64,000 nucleotides of DNA from CAZTAO01 sp964611645 (GTDB lineage Bacteria; Armatimonadota; UBA5829), in the NCBI GenBank assembly GCA_964611645.1, contig CAZTAO010000014.1:1-64000 (forward strand). The letters run 5' to 3'. Shown here piece after piece: positions 43,467 to 52,538 of the stretch; the first letter of the stretch is position 1; each line of letters opens with the position of its first letter. The notes below the pieces were generated by a model. That model was not told the origin of the DNA, did not search any database, and saw only the letters and a program-made list of their open reading frames with translations. The position numbers and the translations under genes are program-made.

Positions 43467-45362
43467 TTATTCCTTCGGCACCAGCCTCATCCCGCAATTG
43501 GGGCAAAGAGCCTTTGGATCGGTGCTTGATACTCCAGGGCACATCGGGCATACATAGATGGTCTTTCCGGCTTCCTTTGGTTTGGTCGGCGCCGCGTGTT
43601 CCGAGTGCCCCATCCCCGGCATGTCCTTCATCTCCGGCTTGGCTTGCGGGGTGGAGGGTGTCTCGTTTTCGTGCTTCATTCCAGGCATACCCTCCATACC
43701 GGGCATGCTTTCGCCTTCGGGGCCGGGCGGCATTGTCTTGGGTCCGTCCTCGGTCCACTCCGTCGGGAATACAGTGTCGCCGTCTCGCAGGTAGGTCTGG
43801 CCTCGGTATATAACCTCGGCGCCGTCGCTGATGCCCGATGTTACAGTGACCCGGTCACCTGAATACCTGCCGGTTGTCACGCCGACCAGGTGCGCCTTCT
43901 TGTTGCCTCCGCTGGTCTTGGGAACAAGTTTCATCAGGCATTTCGGGCACGTCCCCTGCTTCTCGCTCTCGACTTCGGGATGCATCGTGCAATAGTAAAC
44001 GGTTTTACCCGCCGGGGCCTCGTTGACAGCTATCCACACTCCCGGCTTGCCGTCCTTGCGCACAATTGCCTCGGCTGGCACGCTGATGCCGCCGCCGTGA
44101 CTGCCCACCCCAATCTCAAGCACAACGCTGTCCCCCGGGAGCAGCTTGTGGCCGGGGTTGGGGACAATCGCCTCCGCAACAGAGGTTCGGCTGGCCTGGT
44201 CTGCAAGCGGCGCAATGGAGGTGATCCTGGTCTTCAGAGTCATCCCTGGGTTCTTGGGGAATCGGGCTGTGACCGTCGACCCGGCGTGGATGTCCGCCAA
44301 ATCCTTGTCCGCCACGTTAGCCTGCAACCGCACTTGCCCGATTTCAACCACATCGATGATGGGGGTCTCGGTAGACACAAACTGGCCCGGGCTGGAGTAA
44401 CGCTTGGACACAAGCCCTGAAAACGGCGCTCGCACGAACCGATACCCGGCTTCAACCGCGGCAGTTGCTACCGCTGCCCTGGATTGCGCCGCAAATGCTT
44501 GCCTGGTCTTGATCCCCTGCCTGGCGGATCGCACGGCGGATCCGGCAGCCGAAGCTCTCTGGGTTGCGGAAGCGACCGCCGCTTCCTTGCCCGCTATGTC
44601 TGCCCGCGCGGCATCCAGGTTGGCCCGGCCCTCATCTACCCCCGCCAGTGCGCGCCGATAGTCGGCAGCTATTCTCTTCTCCTCGGATTTCTCCTTCTGA
44701 AACTCCTGCAGCGACACAGCTCCCGCCTTCAGCAACTGTTCCTCGCGGGCGAGTGCGGCTTTCCAGTACTCCTGTTCAGCCTTGATCATCAGCGCCTCTT
44801 CCTCTTTCTGTTGCGCTGCTTTTGTTGCAATCACGAGTTCCGCGCGAGCGCGCGCAAGCTCGGAACGCGCCGCCTGGACTTCGCCCTCGGCCGCCGATTT
44901 CTCTGCGGAGGTCCGCTCGGCGTCGTGGGTTGCCGAAGGTATCTCAGACTCCGAACTGGCTGCTCCCGCCCGCGCTTCCGCAAGCTTGGTCTGTAGATCG
45001 GGAGAGTCCACGACCGCCAGCAGTTGCCCGGCAGAGACTCTGTCGCCGCTGTAGACAGACAAGCTCTTGAGATACCCTTCAACACGCGGGAATACAGTCT
45101 GTTCCTGGAGGGGAGCAACGGAGCCGGAGTATGTGACGGTGGCTTGAAGTGAACCAGTATGAACAACCTCGGTCGCCACCGGGACCGCTCCAACCGGCGG
45201 CTTCATGATGGTCATGTCCATCGCCTGGGATTCCATAACGGTCATGAACCCGGGGTGTTTCGATTTCCAATTCTGTACGGCCCAAGCGCCGACGAGCAGA
45301 GAGACTACAATAAGCAGAAGACCCCAGAAGTGTTGCCTTGCGAGTCTTGCGAGGTTTCGCAT
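43467..45362 (-). CDS. RND efflux membrane-fusion protein with two heavy-metal-binding domains (CusB-like)
   Basis: The 631-residue adaptor has an N-terminal membrane anchor (FWGLLLIVVSLLVGAWAV), a lipoyl half (VFPRVEGYLKSLSVYSGDRV), a long coiled-coil hairpin (about 122-305), the second lipoyl half (APFSGLVSKRYSSPG) and a beta-barrel. Unusually, a heavy-metal-binding module (YYCTMHPEVESEKQGTCPKC at 456-475) is inserted just before the membrane-proximal domain. A second (IYVCPMCPG...LCPNCGMRLVP, 602-629) closes the protein after a Met/His-rich linker (PGMEGMPGMKHE, MKDMPGMGHSEH). Such Cys/Met/His sets bind Cu(I)/Ag(I) or Zn. It links the pump at 40024-43380 to an outer-membrane channel. Length far exceeds the usual 350-450 residues. 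Confidence 0.9.
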   Translation of the reverse strand: MRNLARLARQHFWGLLLIVVSLLVGAWAVQNWKSKHPGFMTVMESQAMDMTIMKPPVGAVPVATEVVHTGSLQATVTYSGSVAPLQEQTVFPRVEGYLKSLSVYSGDRVSAGQLLAVVDSPDLQTKLAEARAGAASSESEIPSATHDAERTSAEKSAAEGEVQAARSELARARAELVIATKAAQQKEEEALMIKAEQEYWKAALAREEQLLKAGAVSLQEFQKEKSEEKRIAADYRRALAGVDEGRANLDAARADIAGKEAAVASATQRASAAGSAVRSARQGIKTRQAFAAQSRAAVATAAVEAGYRFVRAPFSGLVSKRYSSPGQFVSTETPIIDVVEIGQVRLQANVADKDLADIHAGSTVTARFPKNPGMTLKTRITSIAPLADQASRTSVAEAIVPNPGHKLLPGDSVVLEIGVGSHGGGISVPAEAIVRKDGKPGVWIAVNEAPAGKTVYYCTMHPEVESEKQGTCPKCLMKLVPKTSGGNKKAHLVGVTTGRYSGDRVTVTSGISDGAEVIYRGQTYLRDGDTVFPTEWTEDGPKTMPPGPEGESMPGMEGMPGMKHENETPSTPQAKPEMKDMPGMGHSEHAAPTKPKEAGKTIYVCPMCPGVSSTDPKALCPNCGMRLVPKE

Positions 45363-45499
45363 GTACGAAGAGACCTCCGTAAATGATGACTAGGCTTATT
45401 AGGATGCCGGCTTTCCTGCGGGAAGCTATGCCAATGTGTCGAGCATCGCCCGGCGCTATCATGTTCCCACAAACTGGGCAGGGTAAACGCAGGGAAGAC

Positions 45500-47305
45500 C
45501 TAGTCCCCCGCGGTTTTAGCCGTGAATTGCTTCACGGTCTCAGGTTTGCGCTTGTTGAAGAACACATCGAGAATAGCTCTGCACACCGGCGCGGCACTCG
45601 TTGCCCCGTGCCTGCCCTGCTCTATTATACACGCAATCGCGATCTGCGGGTTGTCTGCGGGGGCATAGCAGATGAACCAGCCGTGCGCTGCCCTGGGTGG
45701 ATCCTCGGCTGATCCTGTCTTCGCGCCCACGGCAACGTCCGGCAAGTTCACCACCCTTGCGGTTCCACTGGTTACGGCAGTCCGCATTCCTCGCCGCACG
45801 ATGTCGTAAGCCGAGGCGGGAGCGTCGACGTTGGCTGTGACCGTCACTGTGTGCGACCACTTCGTGGAGCCGTCAGTTCCCACGGCTTTCTCCACAAGAT
45901 ACGGTTGGTAGATCGTGCCCCCGTTGGCTACCGCCGCGCAGGCGACAGCCATCTGGAGCGGAGTGACCTGCACATACCCCTGCCCGATTCCCACGTTGAG
46001 AGTATCACCAGGGTACCAGGACTCGTGGTGGACCCTCTTCTTCCACTCGGAGTCCGGCATCTTGCCCGCCTTCTCTGAAGGCAGGTCTATCCCGGTCTTG
46101 CTGCCTATTCCGAAGCTCTTCGCTACCGGCGCCAGACGGTCTATGCCGAGGCGTTTGGATACTGCGTAGAACCAGATGTCGCAGGATTGTGCGATGGCCT
46201 GGTTCATATCTACCGCGCCATGCACCTTCCAGCATCGCTTGACTCTTCTGCCCAGCGGGATGCTGCCACGGCAGACCACGGTGGTGCTGGGACTGCATGC
46301 CCCGTTCATAAGCGCCGCGATGGCCACTATCGGCTTGAAAGTCGAACCCGGAGGATACGCGTTTTGCACTGCCCGGTTCTGCATCGGGGTGTGCTTGTTG
46401 TCTGCGATTTTCTTCCAGTCCTTGGGCTTCACTCCCTTGACGAAGATGTTGGGGTCAAATCCGGGTCTGCTGGCCATCGCCAGGACGGCGCCTGTTCTTG
46501 GATCGACAGCCACGACCCCTCCCACCTGGCTTCCCAGCGCTCGATGGGCTGCCACCTGCAGCGCACGGTCTATGGTGAGGTGAAGGGTGTTGCCCTGAAG
46601 AGTAGGTTTCTCGCCAAGCACTCGCACCACGCGGCCCTTGGCGTTCACCTCTATCTGCTTGCCGCCGTCGATCCCTCTGAGCAAGTCCTCATACTGTCTC
46701 TCCAGGCCAGTCTTGCCGATGTAGTCGCCGGGGCTGTAGTTCTTGCCCTCCTGCTCGCGCTTGGTCAGTTCCTCCTGATCGATCTCGCGGATATAGCCTA
46801 TGGTATGCCCAAGCATCGGGCCGTCGCGATACTCCCTGATATGGTCCAGTTCCACGCTTACTCCCGGCAGCCGCATGCGCATCTCGCCAAGCTTAGCCAC
46901 CACCGACAGGTCCACATCGCTCATAACTCGCGTTGGCGACCCTGGTCTGCCCTTGTACTTCTCCAGCAGCGCGCCCAGCTCTTCCGGCGCGATCCCCAGG
47001 ACCCCACTCAAAGTGTGGAACGCCTCGGGGTCCTTTTTGAGCTGTTCGGGGATAGCCATAACCACGAACTGGCGGCGGCTGGTGGCGAGAACACGGCCTT
47101 TGCGGTCGAGCATGGTGCCTCGGGCGGCGCGCATACGCAGGAGCTTGACGCGGTTATTTTCGCTCTGTTCGAGGAGTTCCTTGCCCTGGACGATCTGAAG
47201 ATAGTACAGCCGACCAATCAGCGCCAGCCAGAGGACTGCCAGAGTCCAGAGCAGGAACCGTATGCGGCCCGCCTGTATTTTGCGGTCTTCGGAACTGGGC
47301 AGCAT
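45500..47305 (-). CDS. mrdA: Penicillin-binding protein 2 (elongasome transpeptidase)
   Basis: The 601-residue class B PBP has one TM helix (about 17-37), the dimerisation domain with RGTMLDRKGRVLATS, and the transpeptidase domain with catalytic Ser321 in STFK, SCD at 374-376 and KTGS at 529-532. The PBP2-type segment DYIGKTGLERQYEDLLRG supports MrdA over FtsI. It cross-links peptidoglycan during cell elongation. AGGAA precedes the ATG at 47305, only 12 nt after the PBP1A stop, so the two wall synthases are co-transcribed. No rodA or mreBCD lies in the window. The efflux adaptor gene follows after 137 bp. Confidence 0.93.
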   Translation of the reverse strand: MLPSSEDRKIQAGRIRFLLWTLAVLWLALIGRLYYLQIVQGKELLEQSENNRVKLLRMRAARGTMLDRKGRVLATSRRQFVVMAIPEQLKKDPEAFHTLSGVLGIAPEELGALLEKYKGRPGSPTRVMSDVDLSVVAKLGEMRMRLPGVSVELDHIREYRDGPMLGHTIGYIREIDQEELTKREQEGKNYSPGDYIGKTGLERQYEDLLRGIDGGKQIEVNAKGRVVRVLGEKPTLQGNTLHLTIDRALQVAAHRALGSQVGGVVAVDPRTGAVLAMASRPGFDPNIFVKGVKPKDWKKIADNKHTPMQNRAVQNAYPPGSTFKPIVAIAALMNGACSPSTTVVCRGSIPLGRRVKRCWKVHGAVDMNQAIAQSCDIWFYAVSKRLGIDRLAPVAKSFGIGSKTGIDLPSEKAGKMPDSEWKKRVHHESWYPGDTLNVGIGQGYVQVTPLQMAVACAAVANGGTIYQPYLVEKAVGTDGSTKWSHTVTVTANVDAPASAYDIVRRGMRTAVTSGTARVVNLPDVAVGAKTGSAEDPPRAAHGWFICYAPADNPQIAIACIIEQGRHGATSAAPVCRAILDVFFNKRKPETVKQFTAKTAGD

Positions 47306-47317
47306 GAAATTCCTACC

Positions 47318-49714
47318 CTATTCTTCGATGATGGTGTAGCTGTGGATGTTGCAGGTTCTTGATGGCACTTCGCTTATCGGCACACGCTTCTTAGCCGTGT
47401 TGGGGCAGTTGCGTGTGGCCAGAAGCCCCGATTCGGAACACAGGTTCACGCTGACCGTGCGTTCTCTGCGCGGCGCAGGTGTGGGCCTTGGCGCGGGAGT
47501 TGGCGCAGGCCTCGGCTCGACAGTCGGTGTGCGGACCGGTTCCTGGACGGGAGTCCGCTCCGGTAGCCTGGTAGTCCGGTGAAGAGTACAGTAGGCTGTC
47601 GGTTCGGAGCCCTTGGGGTAGGTTCGGGAGACCTTGCGAGGACAGCCTTCTGTTGCCAAGTTGCCGGATTGGGCGCATACCTCGCAGGTGACCATCTCGT
47701 CTGTTGTGTCCGAAGCGAGATCGGCTGCCGGCTGACCATCGGGCGCGGGTGTGGGCGTCGGAGTAGGTTGGGCGCTCGCTCGGGGCTCCTCGCTCGGTCG
47801 CTTCCTGTCGGGTTTGGGCGCTTCGGCCTCTATCTTCGTGTTGTTCTGCGCGTCCTTGATCCGGTCGTATTCGGGTATCGCCTTCTTCATGAAATCGACC
47901 CAGATCGGCGCGCATACCTGACCGCCGTAGGCGCTGCGCATTGGTTTGTAGTTGTCGTTGCCGACCCAACAGGCAGCAGAGAGTTTCCCCGGCACGTAGC
48001 CGACGAACCACGCGTCGCGGTCTTCATTGGTGGTGCCGGTCTTGCCCCTTGCCTGGGAGATTGAGCCAGCTTTTCTTCCCGTGCCGCCGGTGACCACCGC
48101 CCGCAGGCATTCGTCGACCATTCCCGCAGTCGCTTCGGAAAGCACTCGCTGCGGGGTTGGGCGGGAATCCTCGAGCGCCTCGCCCTTCATGTTAACGACC
48201 CGCGTTACCGCGCACGTCTGGACATACATTCCCTTGTTGGCAAACGCGCCGTAGGCAGACGCCATCTCCAGGGCCTGCACTCCGGAGGCGCCGATAGCGG
48301 TGGAGAGATAGGGCGCAAGTTCGGACTTGATACCCAGCGCTCTCGCCGTCCTGATAACGTTCTCTATCCCCACCTTGTCCGCTACCTGGATGGCGACCGT
48401 GTTGATGGATTGCGCTATGGCTGTCTTGATCGATACCGAGCCTACATAGCGATTGTTGTAGTTCTTGGGTCGCCACGGTTTTGACGCTCCCGGGTAGCTG
48501 AGGGGCTTATCCTGAACGTGACTGCGGGGGGTGAAGTCACCCTGCTGGAAGGCAGTGGCATAGACAAAGGGTTTGAAAGAGCTTCCCGGCTGGCGCCTGC
48601 TTTGGACCGCACGGTTGAAGAATGAGTCTGGCTTCACGCTGCCCACCATAGCCACAATATAGCCTGTGTTGGGGTCAACGCACACGAAGCAACCTTCCGA
48701 GGCGCGTCTGGACCCGCCGTGTTTCTTGAGCCCAGCTCGAAGAGCCTTCTCTGCGGCTTCCTGCATCTCCCAGTTGAGACTGGTGTAGACCTTCAGTCCG
48801 CCGGCCTCAAGCATGTCATCGCCATACCGCTCGCGCACCAGGTTCTTCACATAGTCCACGAAGTGAGGCGCGCGGTAGGAGTTGCGGCCTCGGGCGATCG
48901 GCAATACTCGCAAGCTCTCCTTCTTGGCATCGTCTCGCTCGCGGTTTGTGATGTAGTCCAACTCAGCCATTCGGTTAAGGACGTGATCGCGTCTGTTCTT
49001 GGCGGACTTCAAACTCTCGTGCGGCGAATAACCCGATGGCCGCTGGGGCATTCCTGCAATGAGGGCGCTCTGGGCGAGGGTAAGCTGGTCCACATCCTTG
49101 CCGAAATACGCCCGGGAGGCTGCCTGGACCCCGAATGCTCCGCTGCCGTAGTAGATGCGGTTCATGTAGAGTTCGAGGATCTTGTTCTTTTCGAAATTGC
49201 GCTCGAGCAGGATTGCCAGCAGAATTTCCTGAGCTTTGCGCTCAAAGGTTTTCTTTTGGGTCAGGTAGATGTTGCGGGCGAGCTGCTGGGTGATGGTGCT
49301 TCCGCCCTGCGCCATCCGACCTCCGCGCACATTCGTCCAGATTGCCCGGGCGACTCCTCGCATGTCCACGCCGGAGTGCTGGAAGAACCGGCTGTCCTCG
49401 ATTGCCACGGTAGCATCTTTGAGGACCTGGGGGATGCGGTCGAAGGGGACGTTTGTGCGGTCTTCCCGGTAGATGCGCGCCAGCACCGCGTTATCCGCGG
49501 AGTATATGATGGTGGCGTCCGGGGCCTCGACGTTGCTGTTGTCGATCCCTTTGAGATTGGCGGACAGGCTCATGAACAAGCCCAGAGCCATTCCAATCCC
49601 GGCTCCAATCCCGATAAGTATGCATGTCTGGATGACATTGACCACAAATCTCACGCGGGTCGGAGGCGGCGGACGCCTGGTTGCGCGGCGGTTTGTGGAT
49701 GATCTTGTGCTCAT
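47318..49714 (-). CDS. mrcA: Class A penicillin-binding protein 1A with duplicated Cys-rich tail
   Basis: The 798-residue bifunctional enzyme has a TM helix (about 25-50), the GT51 transglycosylase with catalytic Glu106 in EDSRFFQHSGVD and GGSTITQQLARN, and the transpeptidase with Ser378 in SSFK, SIN at 436-438 and KTGT at 558-561. After a Pro/Thr-rich linker come two related modules (675-712 and 754-791), each with the pattern CxxSGxLATxxCP...C..H, separated by a second Pro-rich linker. It polymerises and cross-links peptidoglycan at the outer face of the inner membrane. AAGGAG lies before the ATG at 49714. It heads the PBP1A-PBP2 pair. Confidence 0.94.
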   Translation of the reverse strand: MSTRSSTNRRATRRPPPPTRVRFVVNVIQTCILIGIGAGIGMALGLFMSLSANLKGIDNSNVEAPDATIIYSADNAVLARIYREDRTNVPFDRIPQVLKDATVAIEDSRFFQHSGVDMRGVARAIWTNVRGGRMAQGGSTITQQLARNIYLTQKKTFERKAQEILLAILLERNFEKNKILELYMNRIYYGSGAFGVQAASRAYFGKDVDQLTLAQSALIAGMPQRPSGYSPHESLKSAKNRRDHVLNRMAELDYITNRERDDAKKESLRVLPIARGRNSYRAPHFVDYVKNLVRERYGDDMLEAGGLKVYTSLNWEMQEAAEKALRAGLKKHGGSRRASEGCFVCVDPNTGYIVAMVGSVKPDSFFNRAVQSRRQPGSSFKPFVYATAFQQGDFTPRSHVQDKPLSYPGASKPWRPKNYNNRYVGSVSIKTAIAQSINTVAIQVADKVGIENVIRTARALGIKSELAPYLSTAIGASGVQALEMASAYGAFANKGMYVQTCAVTRVVNMKGEALEDSRPTPQRVLSEATAGMVDECLRAVVTGGTGRKAGSISQARGKTGTTNEDRDAWFVGYVPGKLSAACWVGNDNYKPMRSAYGGQVCAPIWVDFMKKAIPEYDRIKDAQNNTKIEAEAPKPDRKRPSEEPRASAQPTPTPTPAPDGQPAADLASDTTDEMVTCEVCAQSGNLATEGCPRKVSRTYPKGSEPTAYCTLHRTTRLPERTPVQEPVRTPTVEPRPAPTPAPRPTPAPRRERTVSVNLCSESGLLATRNCPNTAKKRVPISEVPSRTCNIHSYTIIEE

Positions 49715-49837
49715 TTTGCTCCTTGGACCAATTCCGATTATAGGTGGATGCGAGCGTGGGTGTCAAATATCCCCATAATATAAACGCACGAAGAGTCCCA
49801 AAGGATGCGCACAAATGCGCGATTTCGGGTTTGCCAC

Positions 49838-51208
49838 TTACTGTTCCTCAGTCTCAGTCGACTCTTCCCCGATACTTTGATAGAACTTCCATACCGCCAC
49901 CATGGTCACGACTCCCAGGAGCGTCCCGATGATGGCGGTAAGGAGTCCCAGCGCCAGGCTAACCGGAATTGGGGGAGTGAAGACGCTGCGCGCGAGTTTC
50001 ACGATGATCGTCGGCACGATGAGCAGCGAGTAACCCACGGCGATCATCGAGAGTATGTCCCAGGCGGACCGCCGCCAGGCTCTCAAGCTTTCAGCCAGAG
50101 CAGGCCAGGCGGTGAGACTCTTCTTGACAGGAGCAAACGGAGCGAAAATAAACCCGAGGGCTACCAGAGGCAGAAGGGTGCTGAAGAGTGTGACCGCCAG
50201 GACCGTGCTCTCCGGCACGGCTTCCCCAAACCTTACGCCAAACAGGAATGGGACCTCCACCAGCAGATGCGCCGCGGTGAATATCATAAACACGCCGGCC
50301 ACGGGTCGGAAGAACCTGACTGCTTCCTCCACGAATGTGACTGCCGAGACACTTTGCCCCTCGCCCGTCCGCTTCAGCGAACCTGCGAATCCGGCGATCA
50401 CAAACCCGTTTGCAGCTATGAACACGAATGAGTAGACAGCATGAACTGCTGCATAAAGGCTCGTGATGCCGGGGTCGGGGTCGAATACGGATTGGAGTCG
50501 CGTCTGTACGATCAAGTCACCGGCGAAGACTGCGGCACATATCAAGACCAGTGGTGAACTGATTCTTCGAAGCAGAGCCAGGCCCTTGGAGTAATCCGGG
50601 CTTGGTGACAATCTCCTGAATATCATCCCCGTCCAGAGCACTGCCGATGCCATCGCCAGGCTGATGATCCCAATTTGGACCGCAACCAGACTGTTGGACT
50701 GAATGCCCGGAAAGAACCACTGTATAACACTCGCGCCTGCATCACCGACTGACTGCTTCAGTTCGATCAGAGCTTTCTCGGAGAATGGGAGAGTGGCGAA
50801 GGGGAAGTCTATTGGACTATCCCTCAGATGCCGCGTTATCTCCGGCATATGGAGCTGATACAGCAGCGCGCCGTAGAGATAGCCGATTACCTGCACCAGC
50901 GCAATCAGCCCGACCAGCCCCAGGAGCCAGCGGTTGCGCCAGACAGCCCTCCAGGCCTCCAGGTAGATAAGCGCGAGCCAGTTGAGGATCGGCAGCCTCC
51001 CGTCGACCTTCCTTGAGGTAAGCGGAGTCCGCGCGTAGCCAACAATCGCTGTCAGCGCAGGCATCAAGGCCAGGATGCACGCCCTGGCCGACGATGACAA
51101 GTCGTTTCCCCGACTCAGCACAGGCAGAATAGTAAGCCACGTCAGCGTCATGCCGAGCGCAATCATCCAAGCATTCAGCAGCCACCAGTACCAGCGTTCT
51201 TTGTCCAC
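49838..51208 (-). CDS. Multi-pass membrane protein of unknown function
   Basis: A 456-residue protein. I choose GTG 51208 because GGAGG lies 7 nt upstream; a GTG five codons earlier is possible. About ten helices alternate with short charged loops (WYWWLLNAWMIALGMTLTWLTIL, LLGLVGLIALVQVIGYLYGALL, GIISLAMASAVLWTGMIF, LALGLLTAIIGTLLGVVTMVAVW) and the C terminus is acidic (SIGEESTETEEQ). The long amphipathic stretches resemble DUF975/YesL-like membrane proteins only superficially, so I leave it unnamed. It precedes PBP1A by 123 bp on the same strand. Confidence 0.62.
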   Translation of the reverse strand: MDKERWYWWLLNAWMIALGMTLTWLTILPVLSRGNDLSSSARACILALMPALTAIVGYARTPLTSRKVDGRLPILNWLALIYLEAWRAVWRNRWLLGLVGLIALVQVIGYLYGALLYQLHMPEITRHLRDSPIDFPFATLPFSEKALIELKQSVGDAGASVIQWFFPGIQSNSLVAVQIGIISLAMASAVLWTGMIFRRLSPSPDYSKGLALLRRISSPLVLICAAVFAGDLIVQTRLQSVFDPDPGITSLYAAVHAVYSFVFIAANGFVIAGFAGSLKRTGEGQSVSAVTFVEEAVRFFRPVAGVFMIFTAAHLLVEVPFLFGVRFGEAVPESTVLAVTLFSTLLPLVALGFIFAPFAPVKKSLTAWPALAESLRAWRRSAWDILSMIAVGYSLLIVPTIIVKLARSVFTPPIPVSLALGLLTAIIGTLLGVVTMVAVWKFYQSIGEESTETEEQ

Positions 51209-51282
51209 AAAGCGCCTCCACACAGATCAGGTTACTACAGATTCTTGCTCAACTAGTTCGACCGGCGTTCGGCCAATAATAT

Positions 51283-51370
51283 ACCCGGAGGGGTATAGTG
51301 GCATACCCCTAGCCCCTTGTCAGAGGGAAAGTATGTTTACCCGTGATAAGGGGGCAGGGGATTGTATGTG
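51283..51370. repeat. ATACCC/GGGTAT and CATACCCC...GGGG palindromic repeat
   Basis: ATACCCGGAGGGGTAT (51281-51296) is a hairpin. It is followed by CATACCCCTAGCCCCTTGTC (about 51302-51321), whose inverse TGATAAGGGGGCAGGGGATT lies at about 51344-51363. The TGATAAGGGGG core recurs at 13863-13956. The gap between convergent-side genes holds no coding sequence. Confidence 0.6.
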
Positions 51371-51371
51371 A

Positions 51372-52373
51372 CTACAGTTCCTTCACCTGGCAGGCAGTGC
51401 CTGTCTTGGCGGCGATGTAGGCTGCTTGCGCGATGGCGACTGAGCCTCGGGAGTCTTCTCCGGTAATAGGCGTCGGCTTGCCCTCGATCAGGGCGGTGAG
51501 CCACAGTCGCATTTCCATTTCGACTGCATCGATCTGCTCGATCTTCAGACTTGCAGGGTCGAAGTCGCAGCCTTCGGCTACCTGAATCTTGAGCTTCTCC
51601 GGGTCGAACCCACAATCGCTGCTTACAATGGCATTCTCGAAGTGCAGGGCGAAGCCGTTGGAACCGACTTTGAACCCAGTGCCCGCGAGATAGCTGCCGC
51701 TGACATTGTCCGCGAACTGTATCTGAACCGCCACCGAGTCCTCGATCTCGTGGGGCGACGGCAAGTCTTTCCTGAGAACTGCGCTCACCGATATCGCATC
51801 CCCGAAGAGTTGGCGGATGAAGTCCAACTCGTGTATGCCGACCTCAAACAACACGCTCCCGCTCTCTTCCACTGTCTCGCGCCATTTCGCGCTCCAGATG
51901 TACCCGCCATCGGATGTTCGCCAGACCGAACCGTGCAGCGGTTTTCCGAATACGCCTGACCTGGCCAGCGCGATAACCGTGCAGAACGGTTCGTAGTATC
52001 GAAGCACATGGCCAACCATCAGTGATCGCCCGGCGTCTTTGAACGCCTTGTTGGCGCGGTCGCAGTCGGCGGTGCTTAGCGTCATAGGCTTCTCGACAAA
52101 TGTGTTCTTGCCCGCCGCCGCTGCGCGCAGCAGATTCTCTATATGGATGTTGCAGGGCGTAGCGATGACCACTGCCTCAACCTCGCTCATCGCCAGCAGC
52201 GCCTCTTCCGATTCGGCTACGGCTGCTCCCAGCTTTGCCGCGGTTGTCTCGGCGCGCTCGGTTACAGGGTCATATACCGCTACAAAGCTGCCCAGGCCGC
52301 TCTTCACTGCGCCGTCAGCCACCGCATTACCCATTCCACCACAGCCAACCAGTCCCAAACGTATCTTCTGCAT
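51372..52373 (-). CDS. Gfo/Idh/MocA family oxidoreductase
   Basis: The 333-residue protein has the NAD(P)-binding GLVGCGGMGNAVADG near the N terminus, AVVIATPCNIHIENLLRAA, the family catalytic motif EKP (TFVEKPMTLS) and the C-terminal alpha/beta domain with GSVLFEVGIHELDFIRQLFG, where His acts in catalysis. Members oxidise or reduce sugars and inositols. I take ATG 52373 as start (AGAGG 10 nt upstream). It diverges from the ABC exporter across 165 bp of repeat-rich DNA; the substrate cannot be inferred. Confidence 0.9.
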   Translation of the reverse strand: MQKIRLGLVGCGGMGNAVADGAVKSGLGSFVAVYDPVTERAETTAAKLGAAVAESEEALLAMSEVEAVVIATPCNIHIENLLRAAAAGKNTFVEKPMTLSTADCDRANKAFKDAGRSLMVGHVLRYYEPFCTVIALARSGVFGKPLHGSVWRTSDGGYIWSAKWRETVEESGSVLFEVGIHELDFIRQLFGDAISVSAVLRKDLPSPHEIEDSVAVQIQFADNVSGSYLAGTGFKVGSNGFALHFENAIVSSDCGFDPEKLKIQVAEGCDFDPASLKIEQIDAVEMEMRLWLTALIEGKPTPITGEDSRGSVAIAQAAYIAAKTGTACQVKEL

Positions 52374-52385
52374 AGTAATGAAACC

Positions 52386-52425
52386 TCTCACCCTGGCCCT
52401 CTCCCGCGTGGGGAGAGGAAATTCG
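52386..52425. repeat. CCCTCTCCC/GGGGAGAGG hairpin
   Basis: CCCTCTCCCGCGTGGGGAGAGG (positions about 52400-52420) is a hairpin of the same family as 4868-4914 and 25078-25099, here between divergent genes. Confidence 0.6.
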
Positions 52426-52538
52426 TCTCCGCCATTATCGCGCGATTCTTCCCCGCATGCAAGCCGAGCGTTTGCCTTCCACCCGTTGCCGGCTGTATCA
52501 TTAGGCTAGTCATCCACTTTTGTAAGGTAATACTGTCC

